DNA from: PHAA01 sp034678805
GTDB taxonomy: Bacteria > Bacillota > Syntrophomonadia > Syntrophomonadales > Syntrophomonadaceae
Direction of reading: 5' to 3'
DNA length: 20,430 nucleotides
NCBI GenBank assembly: GCA_034678805.1
Contig: JAXDBN010000084.1
Coordinates: 1 to 20,430, forward strand
Position numbers and translations under genes: made by a program. Below, one piece after another: positions 5,934-14,221 of the stretch. The notes beneath the pieces are model-generated. The model had not been told where the DNA came from and searched no databases. It saw only the letters and a program-made list of their open reading frames with translations. Each line of letters starts with the position of its first letter. Position 1 is the first letter of the stretch.

Positions 5934-6893
5934 CTATACCTTATCTGTAATCATAACCGCAACCTGATTTCCGGCATTTCCCGGCTGCACCTTGAATTTG
6001 GGATGGCCTTCCACCAGCAGTTCCATATCATCACCTACCACCGTGTTGATCAAAACCACATCGCCTTCCTCCAACTGCAGGAATTCCTGTACTGAAAGAC
6101 TGGTTTGCCCGCAGCGGGCGGCCAGGTTAACCTCTACCCTGGTCAAACAATCGACAACATAATCATTTCTTGGTTCTCCGCTGGATGGCTGGGTCGACAG
6201 CAGGTCTTGCACGGTCATATTGATCATGGCTTCTTTCATTGTGGCATGGGGCAGACACAGGTGAATTAAGCTCTGGTTATCGGCCAGACTGGTTGCCAAA
6301 GTAATAACGGCCACAATTTCGTTCATGGAACTGGCTTTTTTATAGAACTGGGCGTTGCTCTCCATAGTATCGATTACCGGTGTGAATTCATAGAACCTGG
6401 ACCAGGCAGCGGCCATTTCATACAGCAGCCTCTCCACCAGTTTCCTGAGTACCCGGGTTTCAATCTCCGTCAGAGGTTTGGCCAGGTTGCTGCGGCGGCC
6501 GGTGCCGCCAAACAATAAATCCAGGGCTGGAGCGGTAAAATTGTTACCCAGCACCAGAACCACACTGCCGGTCAGCGGCGACATCTGAAACATGGTCAAC
6601 AACGCCGGAGGGGTTACAGTGGCCATAAATTCCTGGTAAGTAGATTGCTCTACCGAAGCCACCTTAATTTCCGCACTGCTGCGCAGATAACCGGACAAAA
6701 AACTGGAGGCGGTTTTGGCAAAATTCTCGTTGACAATCAACAACGTCCGCAACTGATCCTTGCTGAATTTGTTGGGGCGCCGGAAATCGTACCGGCTCCC
6801 GGAAGACAGGGCAGGGCTGTCCATCATTCCTGTGTCACCGGCAGTGTTCTGATTGAATACTCCCCAACTGGATTTGACCATATTCTCATCCAT
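5934..6893 (-). CDS. fliM: Flagellar motor switch protein FliM lacking the CheY-binding peptide
   Basis: The 319-residue protein has the FliM middle domain starting at YDFRRPNKFSKDQLRTL (35-51), the LLFGGTG turn that contacts FliG, LTEIETRVLRKLVERLL, and a C-terminal SpoA domain with LGNNF-type and VEGHPKFKVQ features. It is the central C-ring subunit linking FliG to FliN. The usual N-terminal LSQ.EIDALL motif is absent: the first 34 residues (MDENMVKSSWGVFNQN and on) show nothing like it. The ATG at 6893 is preceded by GAGGG at ten bases, and the short spacer to the previous gene has no room for a longer N-terminus in any frame. Gene identity is certain; loss of direct CheY-P binding is inferred. 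Confidence 0.95.
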   Translation of the reverse strand: MDENMVKSSWGVFNQNTAGDTGMMDSPALSSGSRYDFRRPNKFSKDQLRTLLIVNENFAKTASSFLSGYLRSSAEIKVASVEQSTYQEFMATVTPPALLTMFQMSPLTGSVVLVLGNNFTAPALDLLFGGTGRRSNLAKPLTEIETRVLRKLVERLLYEMAAAWSRFYEFTPVIDTMESNAQFYKKASSMNEIVAVITLATSLADNQSLIHLCLPHATMKEAMINMTVQDLLSTQPSSGEPRNDYVVDCLTRVEVNLAARCGQTSLSVQEFLQLEEGDVVLINTVVGDDMELLVEGHPKFKVQPGNAGNQVAVMITDKV

Positions 6894-6942
6894 CGTTCAT
6901 CATTCCCTCTATCATAGGCTTAATAATCCGGGCCGACCCAGG

Positions 6943-7599
6943 CTACTTCTTGAGCACCCCAACTTCCTCCACAGCCTTCTGCAGAATTTCATCCTGGGCA
7001 GTGATCATGCGGCTGTTTAAGGCATAACCACGGGAGACAGTGATTAAATCGACCAGGTTCTGGGCCAGGTCTACGTTGGACGCTTCCAAAAATCCTTGTC
7101 TGACTGTGCCGTTTCCGGCTTCACTCATGCCGCATTGATCATTGGCAGTAAATCCACCTTCCACCGGAGTCAAAAACTCCGTATGGGCGAAACTGGCCAG
7201 GGCTAAATCCTGGTCAGGTTTGCCGTCTACCATCTTAACCTCGCCGTTTATGCCGGTCACTTTGTATCCCTGATTGGTTATGAGGTATCCCTCGGCATTG
7301 GTTACAAAGGCTCCCTGCCGGGTGTAAATGGTGCCTTCACCGGTATCAATCTTGAAAAAAGCATCCCCTTCAATGGCAAAATTGTTGGGGTCGCCGGTTG
7401 CCCGCAAGGTCCCCTGGGCAAAATTGATTTTAAGCTGGTCAGCGGCTACGCCATTAATTTCTTCTTTGAAGGTCCGGACTGAAAGTTTACCTTCCTTGAA
7501 GCCGTCGGTATTGGAGTTGGCAATGTTATTAGCGGTTAGATCAATTTTTTGCTGTAAAGTATTGAGACCGGTATTAGAGCAGTATATTCCTCGCATCAT
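6943..7599 (-). CDS. Flagellar basal-body rod protein, FlgF/FlgG family, short form
   Basis: The 218-residue product has both ends of the rod/hook family: MMRGIYCSNTGLNTLQQKID with NNIANSNTDGFKEG at the N-terminus, and SNVDLAQNLVDLITVSRGY with ALNSRMITAQDEILQK at the C-terminus; these pair in the coiled outer core. Between them is EGDAFFKIDTGEGTIYTRQG, typical of FlgF and FlgG. It forms part of the rod through the envelope. GGGGAGGG lies six bases before the ATG at 7599; an in-frame upstream ATG would add 20 residues not found in the family. Usual FlgF/FlgG or Bacillus FlhO/FlhP are about 250-270 residues, so this one is short. FlgF and FlgG cannot be told apart here, so no symbol is given. 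It directly follows fliA, as rod genes do in several clostridia. Confidence 0.9.
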   Translation of the reverse strand: MMRGIYCSNTGLNTLQQKIDLTANNIANSNTDGFKEGKLSVRTFKEEINGVAADQLKINFAQGTLRATGDPNNFAIEGDAFFKIDTGEGTIYTRQGAFVTNAEGYLITNQGYKVTGINGEVKMVDGKPDQDLALASFAHTEFLTPVEGGFTANDQCGMSEAGNGTVRQGFLEASNVDLAQNLVDLITVSRGYALNSRMITAQDEILQKAVEEVGVLKK

Positions 7600-7624
7600 A
7601 TTTATCCCTCCCCTGTTGTCGTTA

Positions 7625-8335
7625 TTAAACCGGTTGGTATTCCCGGGATAATTTTTCACGCACGGCTGCAGTAGCCATGGTTTTTAACTGGGATACCCGC
7701 GGCACCCCGATATTAAGCACAGCGGCAATTTCTTTCAGGGTCAACTCCTCATAATAATACAGGGTCAGCACTTGTCGCTGCCGGGTTTCCAGGCCTGCGA
7801 CCGCTTCACTCAATAACCTGACCTGCTCTTCTTTGATGATGCTCTCGTCGGGCGAATTCTCAATCGGCTCGGCCAGGGTATCCATCAGTTTAATATCATT
7901 CAGACCCAGGGTTTGCTCCAGTGAAATGGAAGCCATTAGCTGGAAAGAACGCAGGGCCTGCTCCACATCCTGCCGGTCCATTTCCACCATTTTGACTATC
8001 TCCTCAGTGGTGGCTTCCTGACCGCTGGCTGTAGATATCTCCTCCATAGCCTTGGTTATCTTCTGCACCTTTTGCCAGCAGTTGCGGGATAAAGGCGAGT
8101 CGCGGCGCAGCGCATCCAATATCGACCCTTTTATCCTTTTGGCAGCAAAGGTGGCAAACTGGATACCTTCCTCCGGCCGGAACCGTTTAACCGCCTCCAA
8201 CAGACCGAGGACCCCATAGCCGATCATATCGTCTTTATCCCAAAAATCGGGAATACTGACATCCATCCGATCTGCTATGGCTTTCACCAGGGGCAGGTAT
8301 TGCTGAGGTTCTATGGCGGTATTGTTGCCTGTCAT
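7625..8335 (-). CDS. fliA: Flagellar sigma factor FliA / SigD (sigma-28 family)
   Basis: The 236-residue protein has sigma-70 region 2 in DKDDMIGYGVLGLLEAVKRF and FATFAAKRIKGSILDALR, region 3 around QEATTEEIVKMVEMDRQDVE, and region 4 with RQVLTLYYYEELTLKEIA and the helix-turn-helix end IGVPRVSQLK. This is the FliA/WhiG/SigD type that switches on late flagellar and motility genes after hook completion. Its ATG overlaps the PilZ gene stop as TAATG, so the two are translationally coupled. Encoding the sigma factor near the distal end of the structural operon is the Gram-positive arrangement: only transcripts that run through the whole operon make it. No anti-sigma factor (flgM) is present in the window. 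Confidence 0.95.
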   Translation of the reverse strand: MTGNNTAIEPQQYLPLVKAIADRMDVSIPDFWDKDDMIGYGVLGLLEAVKRFRPEEGIQFATFAAKRIKGSILDALRRDSPLSRNCWQKVQKITKAMEEISTASGQEATTEEIVKMVEMDRQDVEQALRSFQLMASISLEQTLGLNDIKLMDTLAEPIENSPDESIIKEEQVRLLSEAVAGLETRQRQVLTLYYYEELTLKEIAAVLNIGVPRVSQLKTMATAAVREKLSREYQPV

Positions 8336-9015
8336 TAAAAATCATCCCTGCTAATCTGAATATATTTTCGCATCGTATGAAAAAGATGTTTCATAATCAA
8401 ATCCTGCTGCAGCTCGCTGACATTTTCAAACTGTACTCCCACCCGGCAACCCTTCTCTTGAGGATCGTTCCTGACCACTGTCCCCAGTATTTTTATGGTC
8501 ATGCTGGCATTCTTCATCTCCAGGGGCAGGGCAAATACCATCACGGTGTCCGGGGGAATCTCCCGGTTATATGCAAAACTTAACCCTACTCCGCTCAAGT
8601 CGATCAGCACGGCCTCATTAGAGGGTTCGATCTTCTTCCATTGTGCGGCATCCTCGGAACTGATAATCTCGAATTTAACTGCCAGGTGGGATTTCATTCT
8701 CACAAAATGGCGGCGATCCGAAGTGGTCAGTTTTTGCGGTTTTTTCAGTACCAGATAGGTATGGCCATCCTGTACTTGTTCTCCCATTACCAGGGAATCA
8801 AATGAGCAGCGGGCATCATCCAACCCCGCCCATACTACTATCTCCCGGCCCACCGGTGAGATTATGTTCAGGTCAATATAGGCCGGGGCGGATACCAAGA
8901 AGGAATCCGAACGGCTGGTATGGACCTGGGCATCCCAAACCACTTCCTCCTCACCCTGACCGCCTAACATGATCTCCAGATGGGTTCCAGGTTGAAGTAT
9001 TCTATCCAAGTTCAT
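8335..9015 (-). CDS. PilZ-domain c-di-GMP-binding flagellar brake protein (YcgR/YpfA type)
   Basis: The 226-residue protein has an N-terminal YcgR-like beta domain (about 1-95, beginning with LQPGTHLEI) and a C-terminal PilZ domain carrying both c-di-GMP motifs: RRHFVR at 101-106 (RxxxR) and DLSGVG at 139-144 (D/NxSxxG). In related systems such proteins bind c-di-GMP and slow the motor by acting on the stator or rotor. The ATG has GGAGGTGAGG upstream, overlapping the flhG stop, and the stop overlaps fliA as TAATG. The position between flhG and fliA matches Gram-positive flagellar operons, where YcgR-like genes can occur among chemotaxis genes, but here no chemotaxis genes accompany it. The motor target is inferred from context. 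Confidence 0.92.
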   Translation of the reverse strand: MNLDRILQPGTHLEIMLGGQGEEEVVWDAQVHTSRSDSFLVSAPAYIDLNIISPVGREIVVWAGLDDARCSFDSLVMGEQVQDGHTYLVLKKPQKLTTSDRRHFVRMKSHLAVKFEIISSEDAAQWKKIEPSNEAVLIDLSGVGLSFAYNREIPPDTVMVFALPLEMKNASMTIKILGTVVRNDPQEKGCRVGVQFENVSELQQDLIMKHLFHTMRKYIQISRDDF

Positions 9016-9024
9016 TAATCTGCC

Positions 9025-9897
9025 TCACCTCCATAGATTAATTACCCTTTGGGCAAAGTTCTGAGTACTGCTGCTGAAACCGATCTTGTTTTCGATAATA
9101 TTTTCGGCAATCTTCATGACGCAGATGGCCGTTTGGCCGCGTGGATATTTAATAATATAGGGAGTCATTTCCTTGATAGATTTTTTAACGTTGCTATCTG
9201 CATAAATGGCCCCCAGCCTTTTGATGCTGATATCCAGGTAGGTGTTGGCCACGACCTCTATTTTACGGGCCGCCTCCTCAGCTTCCTGAATGTTGTTGGC
9301 CATGTTTACTACCAGGTGGACTTTTTTATGTAGTTTGAAGCGCGACAGGATCTTGATAATTCCGTAACCGTCAGCTATCGAAGTCGGCTCCGGGGTGACT
9401 ACGATGATCACATCATCTGCGGAAGCAACAAAGCCCAATACCACCTTGGAAATCCCGGCCCCGGTGTCTACCAGGATATAGTCCATGTCGCGGCCATAAT
9501 GTTCCAATTCTTTCATCAGGGCTTCGCGGCGGATGCGCTGGATATCATCGGCCTCAAATATACCCGAACAACCTGGGACTATCTTAACTCCTTCCCAACC
9601 TTCGAGCACTATATCACTGATACGCTTGCGTCCCTGCATTACATCATGCAGGTTATGGCGAGGGGTCAACCCCATCATGATGTCAACATTAGCCATCCCC
9701 AGATCCGCATCCAGAATCATGACCTTCTTCCCGGCTTTAGCCAGGGCAATGGCCAGGTTGACGGTCAGGCTGGTCTTGCCGACCCCGCCTTTGCCGCTGG
9801 CCACCGCGATAATCCTCATCTTATCGGCCGCCGGCCACAGGTTATTCTTGGGGCTGCCTTTGAATAGGTCCCTCAGTTTATCGGCTTGATTGGCCAT
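9025..9897 (-). CDS. flhG: MinD-like ATPase FlhG (YlxH), flagellar number/position control
   Basis: The 290-residue protein has the deviant Walker A motif GKGGVGKT (35-42) with IAVAS before it, the ILDADLGMANVDIMMG motif of MinD/FlhG (61-76), DTGAG, and a C-terminal region with an amphipathic membrane helix expected from the family. The extreme N-terminus, QADKLRDLF, resembles the DQAxxLR activator helix by which FlhG stimulates the FlhF GTPase. It acts with FlhF at the membrane to set flagellar number and place. The start ATG overlaps the flhF stop as TAATG, so the pair is made in step. Confidence 0.95.
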   Translation of the reverse strand: MANQADKLRDLFKGSPKNNLWPAADKMRIIAVASGKGGVGKTSLTVNLAIALAKAGKKVMILDADLGMANVDIMMGLTPRHNLHDVMQGRKRISDIVLEGWEGVKIVPGCSGIFEADDIQRIRREALMKELEHYGRDMDYILVDTGAGISKVVLGFVASADDVIIVVTPEPTSIADGYGIIKILSRFKLHKKVHLVVNMANNIQEAEEAARKIEVVANTYLDISIKRLGAIYADSNVKKSIKEMTPYIIKYPRGQTAICVMKIAENIIENKIGFSSSTQNFAQRVINLWR

Positions 9898-10940
9898 TAG
9901 AATCCCAACCCCCTTAACACATAGCCGGCTAACATGGTTGGATTGGCTTCCTCGATATCGTCCGGGACATCCTGCCCGTTAGTAATATAGGTTATCGGCA
10001 GCTGTCCATAAAGGGCAGCATTGGCCAGAGAACCAGGAGCAATGGTCTCGTCGATCTTGGTGATGATTATCTGTGAATAAGCGGTGATTTTATAATCATC
10101 GATAATCTTCAGCATATCCTGGTTTTTCGTAGTAGCGTTGATAACCAGGCAAACATCGACCGCTTCCAAAACATCTAAAAAGGCCTTAAGTTCTCCTAAC
10201 TGGTACCGGTTGTGGGACGGCCGCCCGGTAGTATCGATCAGCAGCAGGTCCTTATCGCTGTTTCTTTCCACTGCCTTCCTCAATTCCTCCGGCGTCATCA
10301 CTATATCTACCGACGCCCCGATGATCTCCCCGTAGATCTTTATCTGTTCGACTGCCCCCACCCGATAGGTATCGATAGTGACAAAACCAATGTTGAAACT
10401 GTTCAGCAGTGAATAAATGGCCCCAATCTTGGCCAGGGTGGTGGTTTTCCCCACCCCGGTGGGCCCTACGAAAGCCATCGCTTTGGTCTCGCGGTTGCGG
10501 GGCATCACCGGTTTAAAGAACGCTTCTAGGCGAGCCTGCAGTTCAGCCCGGAGTATATTTTCATCACTGGAGACATCCAGGTCGGTCAGCAAGATGTCGA
10601 TGACCTGGGGATCCAATTCAATAGCCCGCATCTTCTGACGAATCTCGGATTCCGGGGTCGGAACTGCCTCAGTTTCCCCATCTTTAGTCCTGGTCATGAT
10701 TATATTTTGGGTGAATTGAGCCAGGACTTGCTTGATTTGCCCGATCTCCTGCTTCATCTGGTCGATCTCATTTTGTTCCAGCACCGCGGTAACTTCCAGC
10801 CGGGTGGGCTTGAACCACCCTCTAATTCCCTTTTCCTTGACCCTATGGCTGCTGACGATGATGGCCTCCGAGCCCAGGTCCTGCTTGATCAATACCAAGG
10901 CTTCATGCATATCCTTGACTATATAGCGTTTAATGTTCAC
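9897..10940 (-). CDS. flhF: Flagellar SRP-type GTPase FlhF
   Basis: The 347-residue protein has the FlhF layout: an N-terminal B domain (MNIKRYIVKDMHEALVLIK), a helical linker, and an SRP-type NG domain with GPTGVGKT (159-166), TIDTYRVGAVEQ, the G3 motif DTTGR (236-240), the G4 motif TKIDE (294-298) and the closing GQDVPDDIEEA. It recruits early flagellar parts to the right membrane site and is controlled by FlhG, encoded next. The start is the GTG at 10940, inside the last codons of flhA (11-base overlap), which implies translational coupling. Confidence 0.96.
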   Translation of the reverse strand: MNIKRYIVKDMHEALVLIKQDLGSEAIIVSSHRVKEKGIRGWFKPTRLEVTAVLEQNEIDQMKQEIGQIKQVLAQFTQNIIMTRTKDGETEAVPTPESEIRQKMRAIELDPQVIDILLTDLDVSSDENILRAELQARLEAFFKPVMPRNRETKAMAFVGPTGVGKTTTLAKIGAIYSLLNSFNIGFVTIDTYRVGAVEQIKIYGEIIGASVDIVMTPEELRKAVERNSDKDLLLIDTTGRPSHNRYQLGELKAFLDVLEAVDVCLVINATTKNQDMLKIIDDYKITAYSQIIITKIDETIAPGSLANAALYGQLPITYITNGQDVPDDIEEANPTMLAGYVLRGLGF

Positions 10941-13005
10941 TGGCTGTCACCGCCCCCCGAATATCCACTTCCAGGTCGGAAGTCAGTTCATTGACCGCCA
11001 ATAACACAATATTGGGTTTGAACCGTTCGATCAGCCTCCGCAGGGGCAGCCTGATTTTAGACGAACACAGAACAATCAAAGGCAGGCCCAGCAAAGTAAA
11101 CTGTCTCTCCATCTTTTCCAGTTGGTCATACACCATCTGGGTTATCTCCGGTGAAATGGCCGGATAAACTCCCTGCGAGGTGGTCTGCAGCGATTCAACC
11201 AGCTTGCTCTCCAGGCTGGGATCGACAGTAACGATGGTTATGCGGCCATCCCGGGAAAACTGTTTGCTGATACTGCGCGTCAACGCCTGCCGGGTACACT
11301 CAATCAAATAATCTGTATTTTTGGAAATCCGGGCCCCATCTGCCATAGCCTCGAGGATGGTGTCCAGGTCCCGGATGGAGACTTTCTCCCTGAGAAGGTT
11401 CTGCAGAACCTTCTGCACCTCACCTACTGACAGCTGAGCGGTCAGTTCGTTGACCAGAACTTCGTTATGCTGTTTGACCATATCCATGAGGTCCTGCACA
11501 TCCTGGCGAGTGAGAATCTCATGGGCATAAGTCTTAATAAACTCAGTTAAATGAGTAATCAACACCGTGGAGGCATCTACCACGGTGAACGATTCCAACT
11601 CCGCCTTGCCCTTTTGGTCCTCCCGAATCCACCAGGCGGGCAAACCGAAGGCCGGCTCCACCGTTCTTATTCCATCGATGGTAACTTCACTGTCATCGGG
11701 ATTCATGGCCAAATAATAATTGGCCATCAGCTCCCCGCCAGTGATATCGATCCCGTGAATTTTAAACCTATAGGCGTTAGGACTTAATTGCAGGTTATCC
11801 CGAATTCGAATGGGTCGCACAAAAATCCCCATTTCCGTAGCGCACTGCCTCCTGACCGCCCCCAACCGGGTGAGCAGATCACCGCCGCTGGATTCATCTA
11901 TAAGACTGATCAGGTTATAGCCAATTTCGATCTCCAGGGGGTCAACCCTGAATAAACCCAGGATGTTTTCGGGTTCCCGGGATTCAGTCTTGCCGGTCTG
12001 CCTGGTTTTTTGTACAGTCTCTTTTTGCTTCTCTTCCTTATCCAGGGCATAGGCGGCGTATCCGGTTCCTGCTGACAGGATAATGAAAGGCAGAAACGGC
12101 AATCCGGGGACGATAGCCAAAATCAGCAGGATTACGGCTGCCAATCCAATCGCCCGGGGAAAGCTGCCAATCTGACCACTCAAATCGAATCCGAAGCTAT
12201 GACCGGTCTGAGCCCGGGTTACCAGGATACCAGTAGCGGTCGAAGTCAGCAAAGCTGGTATTTGGGCCACCAAGCCCTCACCGACGGTCAACAGGGTATA
12301 GGTCTGGAGAGCTTCAGCAACCGGCATCCCCTTCTGCCAGGTGCCGATAATAAGACCGCCGATGATATTGATCAAGGCAATGCCGATACCGGCGATGGCG
12401 TCCCCCCGTACGAACTTGCTGGCCCCATCCATGGATCCGAAGAAACTGGCTTCCCGCTGCAGTTTAAGCCGCTCTTGCTTGGCTTCCTGCTCGGTAATCA
12501 AACCCGCTCCCAAATCGGCATCAATGCTCATCTGTTTGCCGGGCATAGCATCCAGGGTAAACCGGGCGGATACTTCAGCGGTCCTGCCGGCACCGTTGGT
12601 GATGACCACAAACTGGACCAGGGTAATAATCAGAAATATAATCGCCCCAACCACATAGTTGCCGCCCACCACAAAATAGCCAAAGGATTCAATAATCTCA
12701 CCGGCATAGGCATTGCTCAATATACAACGGGTGGCCGAAATATCCAGCGCCAGCCGGAACAGGGTTACCACCAGCAATAGGGTTGGGAAAACCGAAATCT
12801 GCAGGGGTTCAGAAATAAACAGGCTCATCAGCATCATGATTATGCCGGAGGCCAGGCTGCAGGCCAGCAATACATCCAGTATCCCGGTGGGCATGGGTAT
12901 GATTATTATACCGACTATGGCGACGATCAACCCGGCCACCAGCACGTCGCTGTTGCCTCTGAATTTTATGTCTTTCAGCCAAGCCCCGCTGACCGGTCTA
13001 GCCAT
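10930..13005 (-). CDS. flhA: Flagellar export gate protein FlhA
   Basis: The 691-residue product is full length for FlhA. The N-terminal half has about eight hydrophobic segments; between them lies the FHIPEP-family signature with VITNGAGRTAEVSARF, then LDAMPGKQMSIDADL (about 134-165). The soluble C-terminal half forms the ring that docks chaperone-substrate complexes. It is the main energy-converting part of the type III export gate in the membrane. GAGGAG lies just upstream of the ATG, which overlaps the end of flhB by 8 bases. The order flhB-flhA-flhF-flhG is standard for Gram-positive bacteria. Confidence 0.97.
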   Translation of the reverse strand: MARPVSGAWLKDIKFRGNSDVLVAGLIVAIVGIIIIPMPTGILDVLLACSLASGIIMMLMSLFISEPLQISVFPTLLLVVTLFRLALDISATRCILSNAYAGEIIESFGYFVVGGNYVVGAIIFLIITLVQFVVITNGAGRTAEVSARFTLDAMPGKQMSIDADLGAGLITEQEAKQERLKLQREASFFGSMDGASKFVRGDAIAGIGIALINIIGGLIIGTWQKGMPVAEALQTYTLLTVGEGLVAQIPALLTSTATGILVTRAQTGHSFGFDLSGQIGSFPRAIGLAAVILLILAIVPGLPFLPFIILSAGTGYAAYALDKEEKQKETVQKTRQTGKTESREPENILGLFRVDPLEIEIGYNLISLIDESSGGDLLTRLGAVRRQCATEMGIFVRPIRIRDNLQLSPNAYRFKIHGIDITGGELMANYYLAMNPDDSEVTIDGIRTVEPAFGLPAWWIREDQKGKAELESFTVVDASTVLITHLTEFIKTYAHEILTRQDVQDLMDMVKQHNEVLVNELTAQLSVGEVQKVLQNLLREKVSIRDLDTILEAMADGARISKNTDYLIECTRQALTRSISKQFSRDGRITIVTVDPSLESKLVESLQTTSQGVYPAISPEITQMVYDQLEKMERQFTLLGLPLIVLCSSKIRLPLRRLIERFKPNIVLLAVNELTSDLEVDIRGAVTASEH

Positions 13006-14221
13006 TATTTACTCCTCTGCTGCGTTTTTGGTGATAAATGGCCGCCAACACTATGGCTACTGCCTGATATAATTCCACCGGAATATAATCTCCTACCTCG
13101 GTACTGGCATACAGGGAATGAGCCAGGGGCTTATCCTCGATCACCGGCACCTGGTGTTCACGGGCCACATCTTTGATCTTCTGGGCTATATAACCTGCAC
13201 CCTTGGCTATCACCTCGGGTGCCTCCATGGTGTTGTCATCATATCGCAGCGCAATTGCCATATGAGTCGGGTTGGTAATTACCACAGTAGCTTCCGGAAC
13301 CTTCTGTATCGTACGGCGCATGGCCATCAGGCGCTGCTTTTGCCTTAACCGGGATTTGATTAGCGGATCCCCTTCTGTCTGTTTCATTTCCATCTTCAAT
13401 TCAGTTTTGGACATTTTCTGATCCTGGCCGAACTGCCACTTCTGATAAGCAAAATCCAAAACAGCGATGATTAGAAATACCATCCCGGCTATGAAGCAAA
13501 TCCTGAACAAGGTGTGGCTGAAATATTCGATCATGGAACCATTGCTCATGTTCGGTACCAGGAGGAAATTGTGATACTCTTTCTTGCCCAGGTTATATAC
13601 TACCGCTCCAATTACGGTTATCTTAAGTAACGTTTTTACCATTTCGAACAGGGCCCGCTTGGAAAAGATCCGCTTGAATCCTTCGACGGGGTTAATATGA
13701 CTCAGCTTAGGGCTCAACGCCTCCCCGCTAAAGATAAAGCCGACCTGCAGGTAGTTGGCTAACAGGCCGAACACCACGGCCACCCCTAAAATCGGTCCCA
13801 GGATCTTAAAACACACCACCAGCAAAGTCTGGTAGAGATTCACTACTGCTTCCGCGTCCAGCGTGGTTAAGGTTATCTGGTCAAACACTTGATAAACGAG
13901 TCCCATGGTCTGAGATCCTAAATATCCCCGCAGGGCAAAAACAGTGGCCATAACCGTACAGGCAACCAGGGCAGCATTCAAGTCGGCACTTTTGGCTACC
14001 TGTCCCTTCTTGCGGGCCTGCTGCTTCTTATGGGGGGTAGCCGGCTCAGTTTTCTCTTCGGTCTCCCCCATCAGCAGCCACGGGTATGGGATTGCCGCGC
14101 TATTCCCTTGTTCAAGCACCAGACGCCCCTGCCAGTCAAGACGGCCTGACCGCCAAAGCACGAATATCATCAACAAGACGACCATAATCAGGTAATTGGC
14201 TGTGCCTGACATCATTATCAC
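12998..14221 (-). CDS. flhB: Flagellar export switch protein FlhB with an N-terminal extension
   Basis: The body is typical FlhB: EKTEPATPHKKQQARKKGQ, four membrane segments, and a cytoplasmic domain with the self-cleavage motif NPTH (near residue 317), followed by the MAIALRYD and AxGxGYIAQKIK-like elements. Cleavage at NPTH switches the exporter from rod/hook to filament substrates. The frame begins at the GTG at 14221, overlapping the fliR stop as GTGA; ATGs at 14215 and 14212 are alternatives and none has a strong ribosome site. This adds about 50 residues before the usual start, including a hydrophobic stretch YLIMVVLLMIFVLW. The internal ATG at 14071 (MGETEEKTEP) would give a standard-length protein but has no ribosome site. 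The gene is certain; the N-terminus is not. Confidence 0.95.
   Translation of the reverse strand: MIMMSGTANYLIMVVLLMIFVLWRSGRLDWQGRLVLEQGNSAAIPYPWLLMGETEEKTEPATPHKKQQARKKGQVAKSADLNAALVACTVMATVFALRGYLGSQTMGLVYQVFDQITLTTLDAEAVVNLYQTLLVVCFKILGPILGVAVVFGLLANYLQVGFIFSGEALSPKLSHINPVEGFKRIFSKRALFEMVKTLLKITVIGAVVYNLGKKEYHNFLLVPNMSNGSMIEYFSHTLFRICFIAGMVFLIIAVLDFAYQKWQFGQDQKMSKTELKMEMKQTEGDPLIKSRLRQKQRLMAMRRTIQKVPEATVVITNPTHMAIALRYDDNTMEAPEVIAKGAGYIAQKIKDVAREHQVPVIEDKPLAHSLYASTEVGDYIPVELYQAVAIVLAAIYHQKRSRGVNNG

Noticed and set aside
13920..14071. Internal ATG at 14071 as the flhB start
   Set aside because: It would give a standard-length FlhB, but no ribosome site precedes it and it would leave a 150-base untranslated gap in an otherwise overlapping operon. 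It is kept as an alternative only.
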